Below, in pieces: positions 34,872 to 44,025 of a DNA stretch of 64,000 nucleotides. Numbering within the stretch: position 1 is the first letter of the stretch; every line of letters starts with the position of its first letter. The translations under genes and the position numbers were made by a program. Below the pieces are notes generated by a model. That model saw only the letters and a list, made by a program, of their open reading frames with translations. It ran no database searches and was not told the origin of the DNA. Origin of the DNA: Dehalococcoidia bacterium (GTDB taxonomy: Bacteria > Chloroflexota > Dehalococcoidia > UBA2979); contig WHSU01000004.1 of NCBI GenBank assembly GCA_009379925.1, positions 62,001 through 126,000 on the forward strand, written 5' to 3'.

Positions 34872-34901
34872 TTGACGATGTCGCTCACACGCGCCGATAC
34901 T
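34872..34901 (+). promoter_or_regulatory. Sigma70-type promoter of the ilv/leu operon
   Basis: TTGACG (34872-34877) and GATACT (34896-34901) are 18 bases apart. Transcription would start about 34907-34911, right at the leader-peptide ATG (34911), so the leader peptide would be translated from a leaderless or nearly leaderless mRNA. Confidence 0.65.
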
Positions 34902-34910
34902 GACGGCACG

Positions 34911-34994
34911 ATGCACGGCGCTACTACCTCAGCCGCCGCCCCCTTGCCGTCCGCCACCCTCGGCGGGCTCGTCCTCGTACTCGTACTTACTTAG
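34911..34994 (+). CDS. Putative Leu/Val leader peptide for ilvB operon attenuation
   Basis: A 27-residue ORF (MHGATTSAAAPLPSATLGG then LVLVLVLT, stop TAG). The last sense codons contain seven alternating Leu and Val codons in a row. This is the hallmark of attenuator leader peptides of branched-chain amino-acid operons: shortage of charged Leu or Val tRNA would stall the ribosome there. The ORF starts at the expected transcription start and sits 128 bases before ilvB. GC hairpins follow immediately. It is too short for normal gene calling. No ribosome profiling is available, so translation is inferred. Confidence 0.6.
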   Translation: MHGATTSAAAPLPSATLGGLVLVLVLT

Positions 34995-35090
34995 GCGGCG
35001 CCTGCCTTCGCGCAGCCGTCGCCGCCCCAGCCCGCGTGTCGGGCTCTCCGTGTTTCTAGACCTGAACAGCGAACGCCCCGATGATGGGGC
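34994..35090 (+). promoter_or_regulatory. Candidate attenuator hairpins upstream of ilvB
   Basis: Directly after the leader stop, GGCGGCG (34994-35000) pairs with CGCCGCC (35020-35026). Next AGCCCG (35029-35034) pairs with CGGGCT (35040-35045) around CGTGT and is followed by CTCCGTGTTTCT, a weak T-rich tail as in a terminator. A third hairpin, GCCCC/GGGGC around GATGAT (35075-35090), lies before ilvB. A clear mutually exclusive anti-terminator was not found by eye, so the mechanism is a hypothesis. Confidence 0.45.
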
Positions 35091-35122
35091 CACCCCAGAC
35101 GAGCAGGATTCGGGTACTACCT

Positions 35123-36865
35123 ATGACCAAGATGAGTGGCGCCGATATCGTCCTGGAGAGCCTGAAGCGGCTCGGTGTGGACGTGGTCTTCGGCTACCCC
35201 GGGGGCGTCGTGCTCCCGCTCTACGACCGCTGGCCGAGCCACCCCGAGGTGCGGCACATCCTGGTGCGCCACGAGCAGGGTGGTGGGCATGCGGCGGACG
35301 GCTACGCACGCGCGACCGGCAAGCTGGGCGTGGCGCTGGCCACCTCCGGACCGGGCGCGACCAACCTGGTGACCGCGATCACGAACGCCATGATGGACAG
35401 CGTCCCCACGCTGTTCATCACCGGCAACGTCGCCCGTAACCTGCTGGGCCGGGATGGCTTCCAGGAAGCGGACATCACAGGCATCACGATGCCGATCGTG
35501 AAGCACAACTACCTGGTGATGCGCCCGGAGGACCTGGCGTACACCTTCGCGGAGGCCGCGCACATCGCCACCACCGGGCGCAAGGGCCCCGTGCACATCG
35601 ACATCCCGAAGGACGTGTTCATCGAGGAGGCCGAGTTCGAGTGGCCGTCCGAGGTGACCATCCGCGGCTACCGCCCGGTGAGCCGCGGCAATCCCGCACA
35701 GGTGAAGCGCGCCGCCGCCATGATCGACGCCGCGGAGCGCTCGATCATCTTCGCGGGCCACGGCATCATCCTGGGCGGCGCCGCCGAGGAACTGCGGAGC
35801 TTCGCCGAGAAGACCGGCACGCCCATCCTGAATACGCTGCTGGGCCTGGGCTCCATCGACCCGGGTCACGTGCTGGCATACGGCATGATGGGGATGCACG
35901 GTTCCTACTGGGCCAACCACGCCGCTTCGAACGCCGACGTGATCATCGCCCTGGGCATGCGCATGGACGACAGGGCGCTCGGCCGCTTTGAGGACATGAA
36001 CCCCACCGCGAAGATCGTCCACATTGACATCGACCCCGCCGAACACAACAAGAACATCATGGCCACGGTGCCCATCGTGGGCGACGTGAAGGAAGTGCTG
36101 CCGCAGCTGACGGAGGCGGTTCAGTCCAACAGCCACGTGGAGTGGTTGCGCTGGATCGACCGGCTCCGCGTGGACCACAAGTCCTCGATGTCCGTGCCGG
36201 ACGGCACTGCGCTGACCACGCAGTATGTCTGCACCCGCATCGCGGAGGCAGCGGGGCCGGAGGCGGTGATCACCACGGGGGTCGGCCAGCACCAGATGTG
36301 GGCCGCCCAGTTCATGAACATCTCACGGCCGCACCAGCTGATCACTTCGGGTGGCCTCGGCACCATGGGGTTCGAGGTGCCGGCCGCCATGGGCGCGCAG
36401 GTCGCCTGCCCCGACCGCACGGTGTGGACCATTTGCGGCGACGGCGGCTTTCAGATGACCTTCCAGGAGATCGCGACCATGGTCGACGAGCGGCTCCCGG
36501 TGAAGATGGCCATCATGAACAATGGCTACCTGGGCATGGTCCGCCAGTGGCAGGAACTCATCTACCAGGACAACTACGTCTCCGTCGCGATGTCCCAGCC
36601 CGACTTCGTCAAGCTGGCGGAGGCCTACGGCATCAAGGGCATCCTGGTCACCGACCAGTCCCAGGTGGACGACGCGATCGCGGAGGCGCACGCGCACGAC
36701 GGCCCGGTGCTCATCGACTTCCGCGTGGAAGCCGAGGGCAACGTGTGGCCCATGGTGCCCGCCGGCGCCTCGCTGAGCGAGACGGTGGAGAGCCCGGACG
36801 AGGTCGACGCGCTGCTCGGGCGGCCTCCGAAGGCAGTGCCCACGCGGACGGGAGCCGCGCGATGA
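35123..36865 (+). CDS. ilvB: Acetolactate synthase (AHAS) large subunit
   Basis: A 580-residue ThDP-dependent enzyme. The catalytic Glu is E51 in VRHEQGGGHAADGYARATG. The middle domain has PVHIDIPKDVF, and the ThDP/Mg motif reads GDGGFQMTFQEIATMVDE...MNNGYLGMVRQ. It condenses pyruvate with pyruvate (toward Val/Leu) or 2-ketobutyrate (toward Ile). Start at 35123 (MTKMSGAD), with the second ATG at 35132 possible. Its stop overlaps ilvN as ATGA. It is the first structural gene of the branched-chain operon and lies behind the leader peptide. Confidence 0.97.
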   Translation: MTKMSGADIVLESLKRLGVDVVFGYPGGVVLPLYDRWPSHPEVRHILVRHEQGGGHAADGYARATGKLGVALATSGPGATNLVTAITNAMMDSVPTLFITGNVARNLLGRDGFQEADITGITMPIVKHNYLVMRPEDLAYTFAEAAHIATTGRKGPVHIDIPKDVFIEEAEFEWPSEVTIRGYRPVSRGNPAQVKRAAAMIDAAERSIIFAGHGIILGGAAEELRSFAEKTGTPILNTLLGLGSIDPGHVLAYGMMGMHGSYWANHAASNADVIIALGMRMDDRALGRFEDMNPTAKIVHIDIDPAEHNKNIMATVPIVGDVKEVLPQLTEAVQSNSHVEWLRWIDRLRVDHKSSMSVPDGTALTTQYVCTRIAEAAGPEAVITTGVGQHQMWAAQFMNISRPHQLITSGGLGTMGFEVPAAMGAQVACPDRTVWTICGDGGFQMTFQEIATMVDERLPVKMAIMNNGYLGMVRQWQELIYQDNYVSVAMSQPDFVKLAEAYGIKGILVTDQSQVDDAIAEAHAHDGPVLIDFRVEAEGNVWPMVPAGASLSETVESPDEVDALLGRPPKAVPTRTGAAR

Positions 36866-37440
36866 AGCACACCGTCGTCGCACTGGTTGAGGACCGCCCG
36901 GGCGTCCTCAACCGCGTCGCCTCGCTGTTCCGCCGTCGCGGCTTCAACATCGACTCACTGGCCGTCGGGACGACCGAGCAGCGCGGCATCTCGCGCATGA
37001 CGATCGTCCTGGACGGCGCGGACGGCATCGTGGAGCAAGTGGAGAAGCAGCTCTACAAGCTGATCGATGTCGTGAAGGTCTCCGACCTGACGAAGGAAGA
37101 GGCGGTCATCCGGGAGCTGGCGCTGATCAAGGTGCGCTGCAGCCCGGAACAGCGCCGCGAGATCCTCGACCTGGTCGACATCTTCCGCGCACAGGCAGTC
37201 GATGTGTCGCCGACCAGCCTGATGCTGCAGATCACGGCCGCCACGGAGACCCTGGACGCGTTCATCGAGAACCTGCGGCCGTACGGCATCCGGGAGATGG
37301 TGCGCACGGGCCGCATCGCGGTGACGCGTGGGGCGAGGGCGACCGCCGTGCACGAGCGCGAGGCCGCGCCGGCGGAACGCTTCCACGAGCAAGCAGGCCG
37401 CCGTCCCGAGGAGGACGCGCTGCCCTACGTGAGCAAGTAG
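36862..37440 (+). CDS. ilvN: Acetolactate synthase small (regulatory) subunit
   Basis: A 192-residue protein with an N-terminal ACT domain (residues about 3-75; HTVVALVEDRPGVLNRVASLFRRRGFNIDSL) and a C-terminal domain (LALIKVRCSPEQRREILDLVDIFRA). It binds the large subunit and confers valine feedback inhibition. Its ATG overlaps the ilvB stop by four bases, so the two are translationally coupled, as their stoichiometry needs. The last 25 residues (REAAPAERFHEQAGRRPEED) are a disordered tail. A 147-base palindromic repeat region follows. Confidence 0.96.
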   Translation: MKHTVVALVEDRPGVLNRVASLFRRRGFNIDSLAVGTTEQRGISRMTIVLDGADGIVEQVEKQLYKLIDVVKVSDLTKEEAVIRELALIKVRCSPEQRREILDLVDIFRAQAVDVSPTSLMLQITAATETLDAFIENLRPYGIREMVRTGRIAVTRGARATAVHEREAAPAERFHEQAGRRPEEDALPYVSK

Positions 37441-37441
37441 A

Positions 37442-37563
37442 CCCTCTCCCCCGACCCCTCTCCCCATTCCGGGGCGAGGGGAGTAAGAAGGCCGGAGGGG
37501 GCAAGGACAAGGTTCTCCTCGCCCCCTCTCCCGGGAATCGGGAGAGGGGGTTGGGGGAGAGGG
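37442..37563. repeat. Composite palindromic CCCTCTCCC/GGGAGAGGG repeat between ilvN and ilvC
   Basis: An outer inverted repeat (CCCTCTCCCCCGACCCC, 37442-37458, against GGGGTTGGGGGAGAGGG, 37547-37563) flanks two hairpins. These are CCCCTCTCCCC/GGGGCGAGGGG around ATTCC (37455-37481) and a perfect 12-bp stem, CCCCCTCTCCCG/CGGGAGAGGGGG around GGAAT (37522-37550). It resembles dispersed palindromic repeats common in high-G+C genomes, with a relative at 14222-14248. It fills the intergenic gap and could modulate read-through from ilvN to ilvC. Confidence 0.8.
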
Positions 37564-37587
37564 CTAGGGCGAGGAGAACAGACGACC

Positions 37588-38595
37588 GTGGCAAAGGTTT
37601 ACTACGACCGGGACGCCGAACTCGAGCTGCTGAACGGCAAGAAGGTCGGGGTGATCGGGTTTGGATCCCAGGGACACGCCCACGCGCTGAACCTGCATGA
37701 CTCCGGCGTCGACGTCGCGGTCGGGCTCTACCCCGGCTCTTCCTCGTGGGCGAAGGTCGAGGCCGCCGGCGTGAAGGTCGGCACCGTAGACGACGTCGCC
37801 CGCGACTCCGACATCATCATGATCCTCGTGCCCGACCAGGTGCAGAAGCAGGTCTACGAAGACCACGTCGCCCCGCACCTGGAGGACGGCGGCAAGACGC
37901 TGATGTTTGCGCACGGTTTCAACGTGCACTTCGGCCAGATTAAGGCGCCGGAGGGCGTGGACGTCTCGATGATCGCGCCCAAGGGCCCCGGCCACCTCGT
38001 GCGGCGGGTCTACCAGGAGGGCTTCGGGGTACCGGCGCTCGTCGCGATCCACCAGGACGCGAGCGAGAGCGCGCTGGCCACCGCGCTGGCGTACGGCAAG
38101 GGCATCGGCGCCGCCCGCGCCGGAATCCTCGAGACGACGTTCCTCGAGGAGACGGAGACGGACCTCTTCGGCGAGCAGACGATCCTCTGCGGCGGCGTCA
38201 CGTCGCTGGTGAAGGCCGCCTTCGAGACGCTGGTGGAGGCCGGCTACCAGCCGGAGTCCGCGTACTTCGAGACCTTCCACGAGCTGAAGCTGATCGTCGA
38301 CATGATGTACGAGGGCGGCATGGCCAACATGCGCTACTCCATCAGCGACACCGCCGAGTACGGTGACTACACCCGCGGCCCGCGCGTCATCGACAGTGGT
38401 GTGAAGGAGCGTATGGGCGAGGTCCTGCGTGAGATCCAGGACGGCCGCTTCGCCCGCGAGTGGATCGCCGAGAACCAGGTGGGCCAGCCACACTTCCGCG
38501 CGCTGCGGCGCATCAACGCCGACCACCCGATCGAGCACGTCGGCAAGGAGATGCGCTCGATGATGGCGTGGCTGAACGAGGGAAAGTCGAAGTAG
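37588..38595 (+). CDS. ilvC: Ketol-acid reductoisomerase (class I KARI)
   Basis: A 335-residue, single-knot (class I) KARI. The Rossmann motif is [19 protein letters not shown] and the Mg sites lie in the C-terminal knotted domain ([27 protein letters not shown]). It converts acetolactate to 2,3-dihydroxy-isovalerate and the Ile homologue using NAD(P)H. The cofactor loop reads GLYPGSSSW where many class I enzymes have GLRxGS; this may affect NADPH preference (inference). It follows ilvN after the palindromic repeat, in the same operon. Confidence 0.97.
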   Translation: MAKVYYDRDAELELLNGKKVGVIGFGSQGHAHALNLHDSGVDVAVGLYPGSSSWAKVEAAGVKVGTVDDVARDSDIIMILVPDQVQKQVYEDHVAPHLEDGGKTLMFAHGFNVHFGQIKAPEGVDVSMIAPKGPGHLVRRVYQEGFGVPALVAIHQDASESALATALAYGKGIGAARAGILETTFLEETETDLFGEQTILCGGVTSLVKAAFETLVEAGYQPESAYFETFHELKLIVDMMYEGGMANMRYSISDTAEYGDYTRGPRVIDSGVKERMGEVLREIQDGRFAREWIAENQVGQPHFRALRRINADHPIEHVGKEMRSMMAWLNEGKSK

Positions 38596-38766
38596 CGATG
38601 TCCAAGCGGCGTCCGCACGCTGACCGCCCGCACGCCGGCGCATCCGCCGGTATACCGGTGCGTGCCACGCGCCGCACCGCGCCCGCTCGGGCGCTTCGAG
38701 GGGCCGCCACGCGGCCTCTCTCACTGTCTGCGCTTGCCGCGCCCCTTGGCAGCCTCGTGCTTCCCC

Positions 38767-38801
38767 GGCCCTCCGCCGCCTGACGGGCGGATGGGAGGGC
38801 C
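38767..38801. promoter_or_regulatory. Large GC hairpin upstream of leuA
   Basis: GGCCCTCC (38767-38774) pairs with GGAGGGCC (38794-38801), enclosing an inner CCGCC/GGCGG stem. No T-run follows, so this is not a clear terminator. It lies in the 255-base ilvC-leuA gap, which otherwise shows only a 61-codon ORF (38598-38783) without a Leu run, so I see no leader peptide there. Confidence 0.35.
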
Positions 38802-38850
38802 GCATCGAACGAACGAAAACCGACCGGAAGCACCGACGAGGGACATTACG

Positions 38851-40413
<1,563 letters not shown>

Positions 40414-40468
40414 TATGCGCCTCGCCCCCGGGGCGGACGCGACGACGACACGAAGGAAGAGACGCGCC

Positions 40469-41875
40469 TTGAGCACGCCGAAGACGGTCATCGAGAAGAT
40501 CTGGGACGAGCACGTGGTGCGGGCGGAGGAGGGGGTCCCCGACCTCCTCTACATCGACCTGCACCTGGTGCACGAGGTCACGTCCGCGCAGGCCTTCGAG
40601 AGCCTGCGCCTGAACGGCCGCACGGTCCGCCGGCCCGAGCTGACGCTCGCGACGGTCGACCACAACGTGCCGACGACGGACCGCACGCTGCCGAACCCGG
40701 ACCCGCTCTCCGCGCAGCAGATCGAGGTGCTGCGGCAGAACGCGAAGGAGTTCGGCATCCCGCTGTGGGACATCTTCGACATCCGCCAGGGCATCGTGCA
40801 CATCATCAGCCCGGAGCACGGCCTCACGCAGCCGGGTATGACCATCGTCTGCGGCGACTCGCACACCTCGACGCACGGCGCCTTCGGGGCGCTCGCCTTC
40901 GGCATCGGCACGTCGGAAGTGGAGCACGTGCTGGCGACGCAGACACTGCCGCAGGGCCGCCCGAAGACGATGGCCGTCGATGTCTCGGGGCAGTTGCACG
41001 ACGGCGTCACCGCGAAGGACGTCGTGCTGGCGATCATCCGGCGTATCGGCGTGGACGGCGGTGTCGGCCACGTCATCGAGTACCGCGGCGACGTCATCCG
41101 CAGCCTCTCCATGGAGGGGCGGATGACCATCTGCAACATGACCATCGAGGGTGGCGCGCGCGCCGGCCTGGTGGCGCCGGACGACACGACGTTCGAGTAC
41201 CTCAAGGGCCGCGAGTTCGCGCCGCAGGGCGACGAATGGGACCGAGCGGTCGAGGTATGGCGCAACCTGGCGACGGACGAGGGTGCGTCCTTTGACACCG
41301 TCATCGAGCTGCGCGGGGAGGACATCGAGCCGCACGTCACGTGGGGCACGACGCCTGCGCAGAGCGTGGGCGTCACGGACCGCGTGCCGCGGCCGGAGGA
41401 CGCGCCGACATCGAGCGCGCGCGAGACCGCCGAGCGCTCGCTGAAGTACATGGGACTGCGGGCCGGTACGCCGATCCAGGAGATCGAGGTGGACCGCGTC
41501 TTCCTTGGCTCATGCACCAACGGGCGGATCGAGGACCTGCGCGCGGCCGCGAAGATCGTGGACGGACGCAAGGTGGCAGGCTCGGTCCACGCGATGGTGG
41601 TGCCAGGCTCCGGGCTCGTGAAGCAACAGGCGGAGGAAGAGGGCCTTGACGCGATCTTCAAGGACGCCGGCTTCGAGTGGCGCGAGGCCGGCTGCTCGAT
41701 GTGCCTGGGGATGAACCCGGACATTCTGCTGCCCGGCGAGCGCTGTGCCAGCACCAGCAACCGCAACTTCGAGGGCCGGCAGGGCGCAGGCGGCCGCACC
41801 CACCTCGTGAGCCCTCAGATGGCGGCAGCCGCCGCCATCGAGGGGCACTTCGTGGACATCAGGGAGTGGAAGTAG
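40469..41875 (+). CDS. leuC: 3-isopropylmalate dehydratase large subunit
   Basis: A 468-residue aconitase-family enzyme. The three [4Fe-4S] ligands are C349 (FLGSCTNGR), C409 and C412 (GCSMCLGMN). The N-terminus reads [15 protein letters not shown], and [15 protein letters not shown] is the substrate-binding loop. With LeuD it isomerises 2- to 3-isopropylmalate. The TTG at 40469 is chosen because AAGGAAG lies before it and the protein then has normal length; an in-frame ATG at 40415 would add 18 arginine-rich residues. The DUF4160/DUF2442 pair separates it from leuD. Confidence 0.96.
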   Translation: MSTPKTVIEKIWDEHVVRAEEGVPDLLYIDLHLVHEVTSAQAFESLRLNGRTVRRPELTLATVDHNVPTTDRTLPNPDPLSAQQIEVLRQNAKEFGIPLWDIFDIRQGIVHIISPEHGLTQPGMTIVCGDSHTSTHGAFGALAFGIGTSEVEHVLATQTLPQGRPKTMAVDVSGQLHDGVTAKDVVLAIIRRIGVDGGVGHVIEYRGDVIRSLSMEGRMTICNMTIEGGARAGLVAPDDTTFEYLKGREFAPQGDEWDRAVEVWRNLATDEGASFDTVIELRGEDIEPHVTWGTTPAQSVGVTDRVPRPEDAPTSSARETAERSLKYMGLRAGTPIQEIEVDRVFLGSCTNGRIEDLRAAAKIVDGRKVAGSVHAMVVPGSGLVKQQAEEEGLDAIFKDAGFEWREAGCSMCLGMNPDILLPGERCASTSNRNFEGRQGAGGRTHLVSPQMAAAAAIEGHFVDIREWK

Positions 41876-41882
41876 CGGGCGC

Positions 41883-42122
41883 GTGTCGCCGAGTGTCCTG
41901 TGCATCGGGCCGTATCGGTTCGGCTTCTACGCGAAGGACCGCGGAGAGCGGCCGCACGTGCATGTCTGGCGGGACGCCGCCGAGGCGAAGTTCTGGTTGG
42001 GTCCGGTAAAGTACGACCATAGCCGGTACTTCCGTGAGCACGAACTCAGGCGGATCGAGGGGCTGGTCGTCGAACACGAAGTGCTAATTCAGGAGCAGTG
42101 GGATGCCTACTTCACCGGTTGA
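41883..42122 (+). CDS. DUF4160 domain protein, inserted in the leuCD operon
   Basis: A 79-residue protein beginning MSPSVLCIGPYRFGFYAKDRGERPHVHVWRD. The PHVHV segment and the following KFWLGPVKY are typical of DUF4160. GTG start at 41883, eight bases after leuC. Its last codons overlap the next gene by 20 bases. DUF4160 genes often occur beside DUF2442 genes and have been suggested as toxin-antitoxin-like pairs. That role is unproven. Codon use is slightly less G+C-rich than in the leu genes. Confidence 0.8.
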   Translation: MSPSVLCIGPYRFGFYAKDRGERPHVHVWRDAAEAKFWLGPVKYDHSRYFREHELRRIEGLVVEHEVLIQEQWDAYFTG

Positions 42123-42417
42123 TGCGGTGCGTGGCGCGGAAGCGACGACTGTTCGTGTCAATGACGACGCGCTCACCGTCGAGTTGATCGATGGCCGGAC
42201 GCTCACAGTGCCGATCGTCTGGTTCCCGCGACTCAGCAACGCCACCGCTGACGAACGCTCCAACCACCAGATGATTGGTGGCGGTGTGGGCATTCACTGG
42301 CCGGACCTCGACGAAGACATCGAGGTCGCACAGTTGCTACTCGGCTGGACATCGGGCGAAAGTCAGCAGTCCCTCAGGCGCTGGCTCGACGAGCGCGCGT
42401 CACGAAAGGCGTCCTGA
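42103..42417 (+). CDS. DUF2442 domain protein, partner of the DUF4160 gene
   Basis: A 104-residue protein with the DUF2442 pattern: TTVRVNDDALTVELIDGRTLTVPIVWFPRLSNA, then GGGVGIHWPDLDEDIEVAQLLLG. Start at 42103, inside the end of the DUF4160 gene, so the two are translationally coupled. Its stop is directly followed by the leuD start (42418). The pair therefore sits inside the leuC-leuD operon without breaking it. Function unknown; TA-like antitoxin is one possibility. Confidence 0.82.
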   Translation: MPTSPVDAVRGAEATTVRVNDDALTVELIDGRTLTVPIVWFPRLSNATADERSNHQMIGGGVGIHWPDLDEDIEVAQLLLGWTSGESQQSLRRWLDERASRKAS

Positions 42418-43038
42418 ATGAACCCCGTACACACCGTCCAGGGCAACGCGCTCCCCTTGAACCGCGCCGACGTGGACACGGACCAGATCATCCCGAAGCA
42501 GTTCCTCAAGCGCATCGAGCGCACGGGGTACGGCGAATTCGCGTTCTTCGACTGGCGGAAGGACCCCGACTTCATCACGAACCGCCCCGAGTTCAAAGAC
42601 GCGCCGATCCTGCTGGCCCAGCAGAACTTCGGCTGCGGCTCCAGCCGCGAGCACGCGGTGTGGGCGCTCGAGGACATGGGCGTGCAGGCGATGATCGCGC
42701 CGTCCTTCGCGGACATCTTCCGCAACAACTGCAGCAAGGTGGGCCTGCTGACCATCCAGCTCCCCCAGGAGGATGTGGACTACCTGATGTCCCGCGCCGA
42801 GGAGCTGCCGAGCGCCCAGATCACCGTCGACCTCGAGACGCAGACCGTGACCGCCGGCGCCGGCTGGGTGCGGCATTTCGATGTGGACCCGTTCATCAAG
42901 CACCGCCTCCTCAACGGCCTGGACGACATCGGACTGACGCTCCAGCACGACGACTCCATCGCGAAGTTCGAGACGACGCGCCCGGCCCTCAAACCGACGA
43001 CCGAGCGCGCCTTCGCGGATACCCTGAAGACCGGCTAG
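42418..43038 (+). CDS. leuD: 3-isopropylmalate dehydratase small subunit
   Basis: A 206-residue protein of the LeuD family: VQGNALPLNRADVDTDQIIPKQFLKRIERTGYGEFAFFDW at the start, NFGCGSSREHAVWALEDMGVQAMIAPSFADIF in the middle, and ITVDLETQTVT near the end. It forms the swivelling domain of the LeuCD isomerase. The ATG immediately follows the DUF2442 stop. A good hairpin terminator (43063-43086) comes 24 bases after its stop, so leuD ends the ilv-leu operon. Confidence 0.96.
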   Translation: MNPVHTVQGNALPLNRADVDTDQIIPKQFLKRIERTGYGEFAFFDWRKDPDFITNRPEFKDAPILLAQQNFGCGSSREHAVWALEDMGVQAMIAPSFADIFRNNCSKVGLLTIQLPQEDVDYLMSRAEELPSAQITVDLETQTVTAGAGWVRHFDVDPFIKHRLLNGLDDIGLTLQHDDSIAKFETTRPALKPTTERAFADTLKTG

Positions 43039-43062
43039 CCGCCGCCTCGGTCCGTCAACGAG

Positions 43063-43086
43063 GCCGTCGCTCGAAGGAGCGGCGGC
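43063..43086 (+). terminator. Hairpin terminator after leuD
   Basis: GCCGTCGCTC pairs with GAGCGGCGGC (one G-T wobble, 10 pairs) around a GAAG loop, followed by TTCGCGTTCCCC. Position directly after leuD supports its role as operon terminator, although the T-run is short. Confidence 0.55.
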
Positions 43087-43125
43087 TTCGCGTTCCCCTC
43101 CGCGCGCCTGCTACCGTTTCCGTCG

Positions 43126-44025
43126 ATGACGGACGCACTGCCCTCGACGCTGCTCCCAATCCTGCGCGACGCTCTGCCGCACGCGGACATCGAAGCGTGC
43201 ACACCCATCGGCGAGGGGTGGAACGTCACGGCGTGGCGGCTGCCAGACCCAGGCGGCGATTGGGCCGTGCGCCTGCCGAGAAACGCCGCGGCCGTTCCGG
43301 AGATCGAGCGCCAGACGTGCTGGTGCCGCGCGCTCGAGGCGGAGGGGTTGGCCGTCCCGCGGGATGCCCGGAACCTGCTCGGTGCCGGTGGCCAAACGGT
43401 CGCGGGCCTGTACCGCTACGTCGACGGCGCGCCGGCGGCCCGATCGCGGAACCGAGGACGGCGACGAGACCGGCTCGCGAGGGACACGGCGGACTTCGTC
43501 ACGCGCCTGCACTGTGTCCCGCCTGGTCGTATCACCGCCTGCGAGCCTCACACCTACTCGCCGTGGGCGGACCACTACGGCCCGCTGGTGAGCAAGTACG
43601 CGCCGGCTCTCGGCCCGGCGGCCCGGGCATGGGTCGAGGCGGTGGGCGCACGCCTCGAGACGGCGTCGCGCGGTGCTCCGCCGGCGGTGCCGGTGCATGG
43701 CGACCTCCATCCGGCGCACCTACTGGTCGATGACGGGGGTGCCCTGGTGGCGGTCATCGACCCGTCGGGCCCGCAGGTCGCCGACCCGGCCCTCGAGTTC
43801 GGACGCCTCGTTCGGCAATACGGCGCGCCGTTCGCGGATCAGGTCCTGAGGCACTACGGCGGCGACGTTGACGCGCACTTCGCGGAACGGGCGCGGCTCT
43901 ATGCCGCCCTGGAGCCTCTTCGAGCGGTCTGGCTCGGCATGACACGGGGCCGCCCGGAGGCCGCCACGTACGGCCGCCGCGCCCTGGCCGCCAGCGCCGT
44001 CGCGGCATCCAGGGCGGCCCAATGA
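43126..44025 (+). CDS. Aminoglycoside/macrolide phosphotransferase-fold protein, copy 1
   Basis: A 299-residue protein kinase-like phosphotransferase. It has a brief P-loop region (GEGWNVTAWRLPDPGGDWAVRLPR), catalytic segment VPVHGDLHPAHLLV and metal-binding VIDPSGPQVADPALEFG. The HGDLHPxH pattern resembles macrolide 2'-phosphotransferases (Mph) more than APH(3'). Substrate cannot be deduced, and many such genes are not resistance genes. It is a tandem paralogue of the next gene; their stop and start overlap as ATGA. It starts about 40 bases after the leuD terminator hairpin, so it is probably separately transcribed. Confidence 0.85.
   Translation: MTDALPSTLLPILRDALPHADIEACTPIGEGWNVTAWRLPDPGGDWAVRLPRNAAAVPEIERQTCWCRALEAEGLAVPRDARNLLGAGGQTVAGLYRYVDGAPAARSRNRGRRRDRLARDTADFVTRLHCVPPGRITACEPHTYSPWADHYGPLVSKYAPALGPAARAWVEAVGARLETASRGAPPAVPVHGDLHPAHLLVDDGGALVAVIDPSGPQVADPALEFGRLVRQYGAPFADQVLRHYGGDVDAHFAERARLYAALEPLRAVWLGMTRGRPEAATYGRRALAASAVAASRAAQ

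Noticed and set aside
38598-38783. 61-codon ORF upstream of leuA as a possible leader peptide
   Set aside because: It has several leucines but no consecutive run of Leu codons and no attenuator structure with a T-run.
38596-38850. T-box riboswitch upstream of leuA
   Set aside because: I see no T-box consensus (UGGNACCGCG-like) or specifier-loop pattern.
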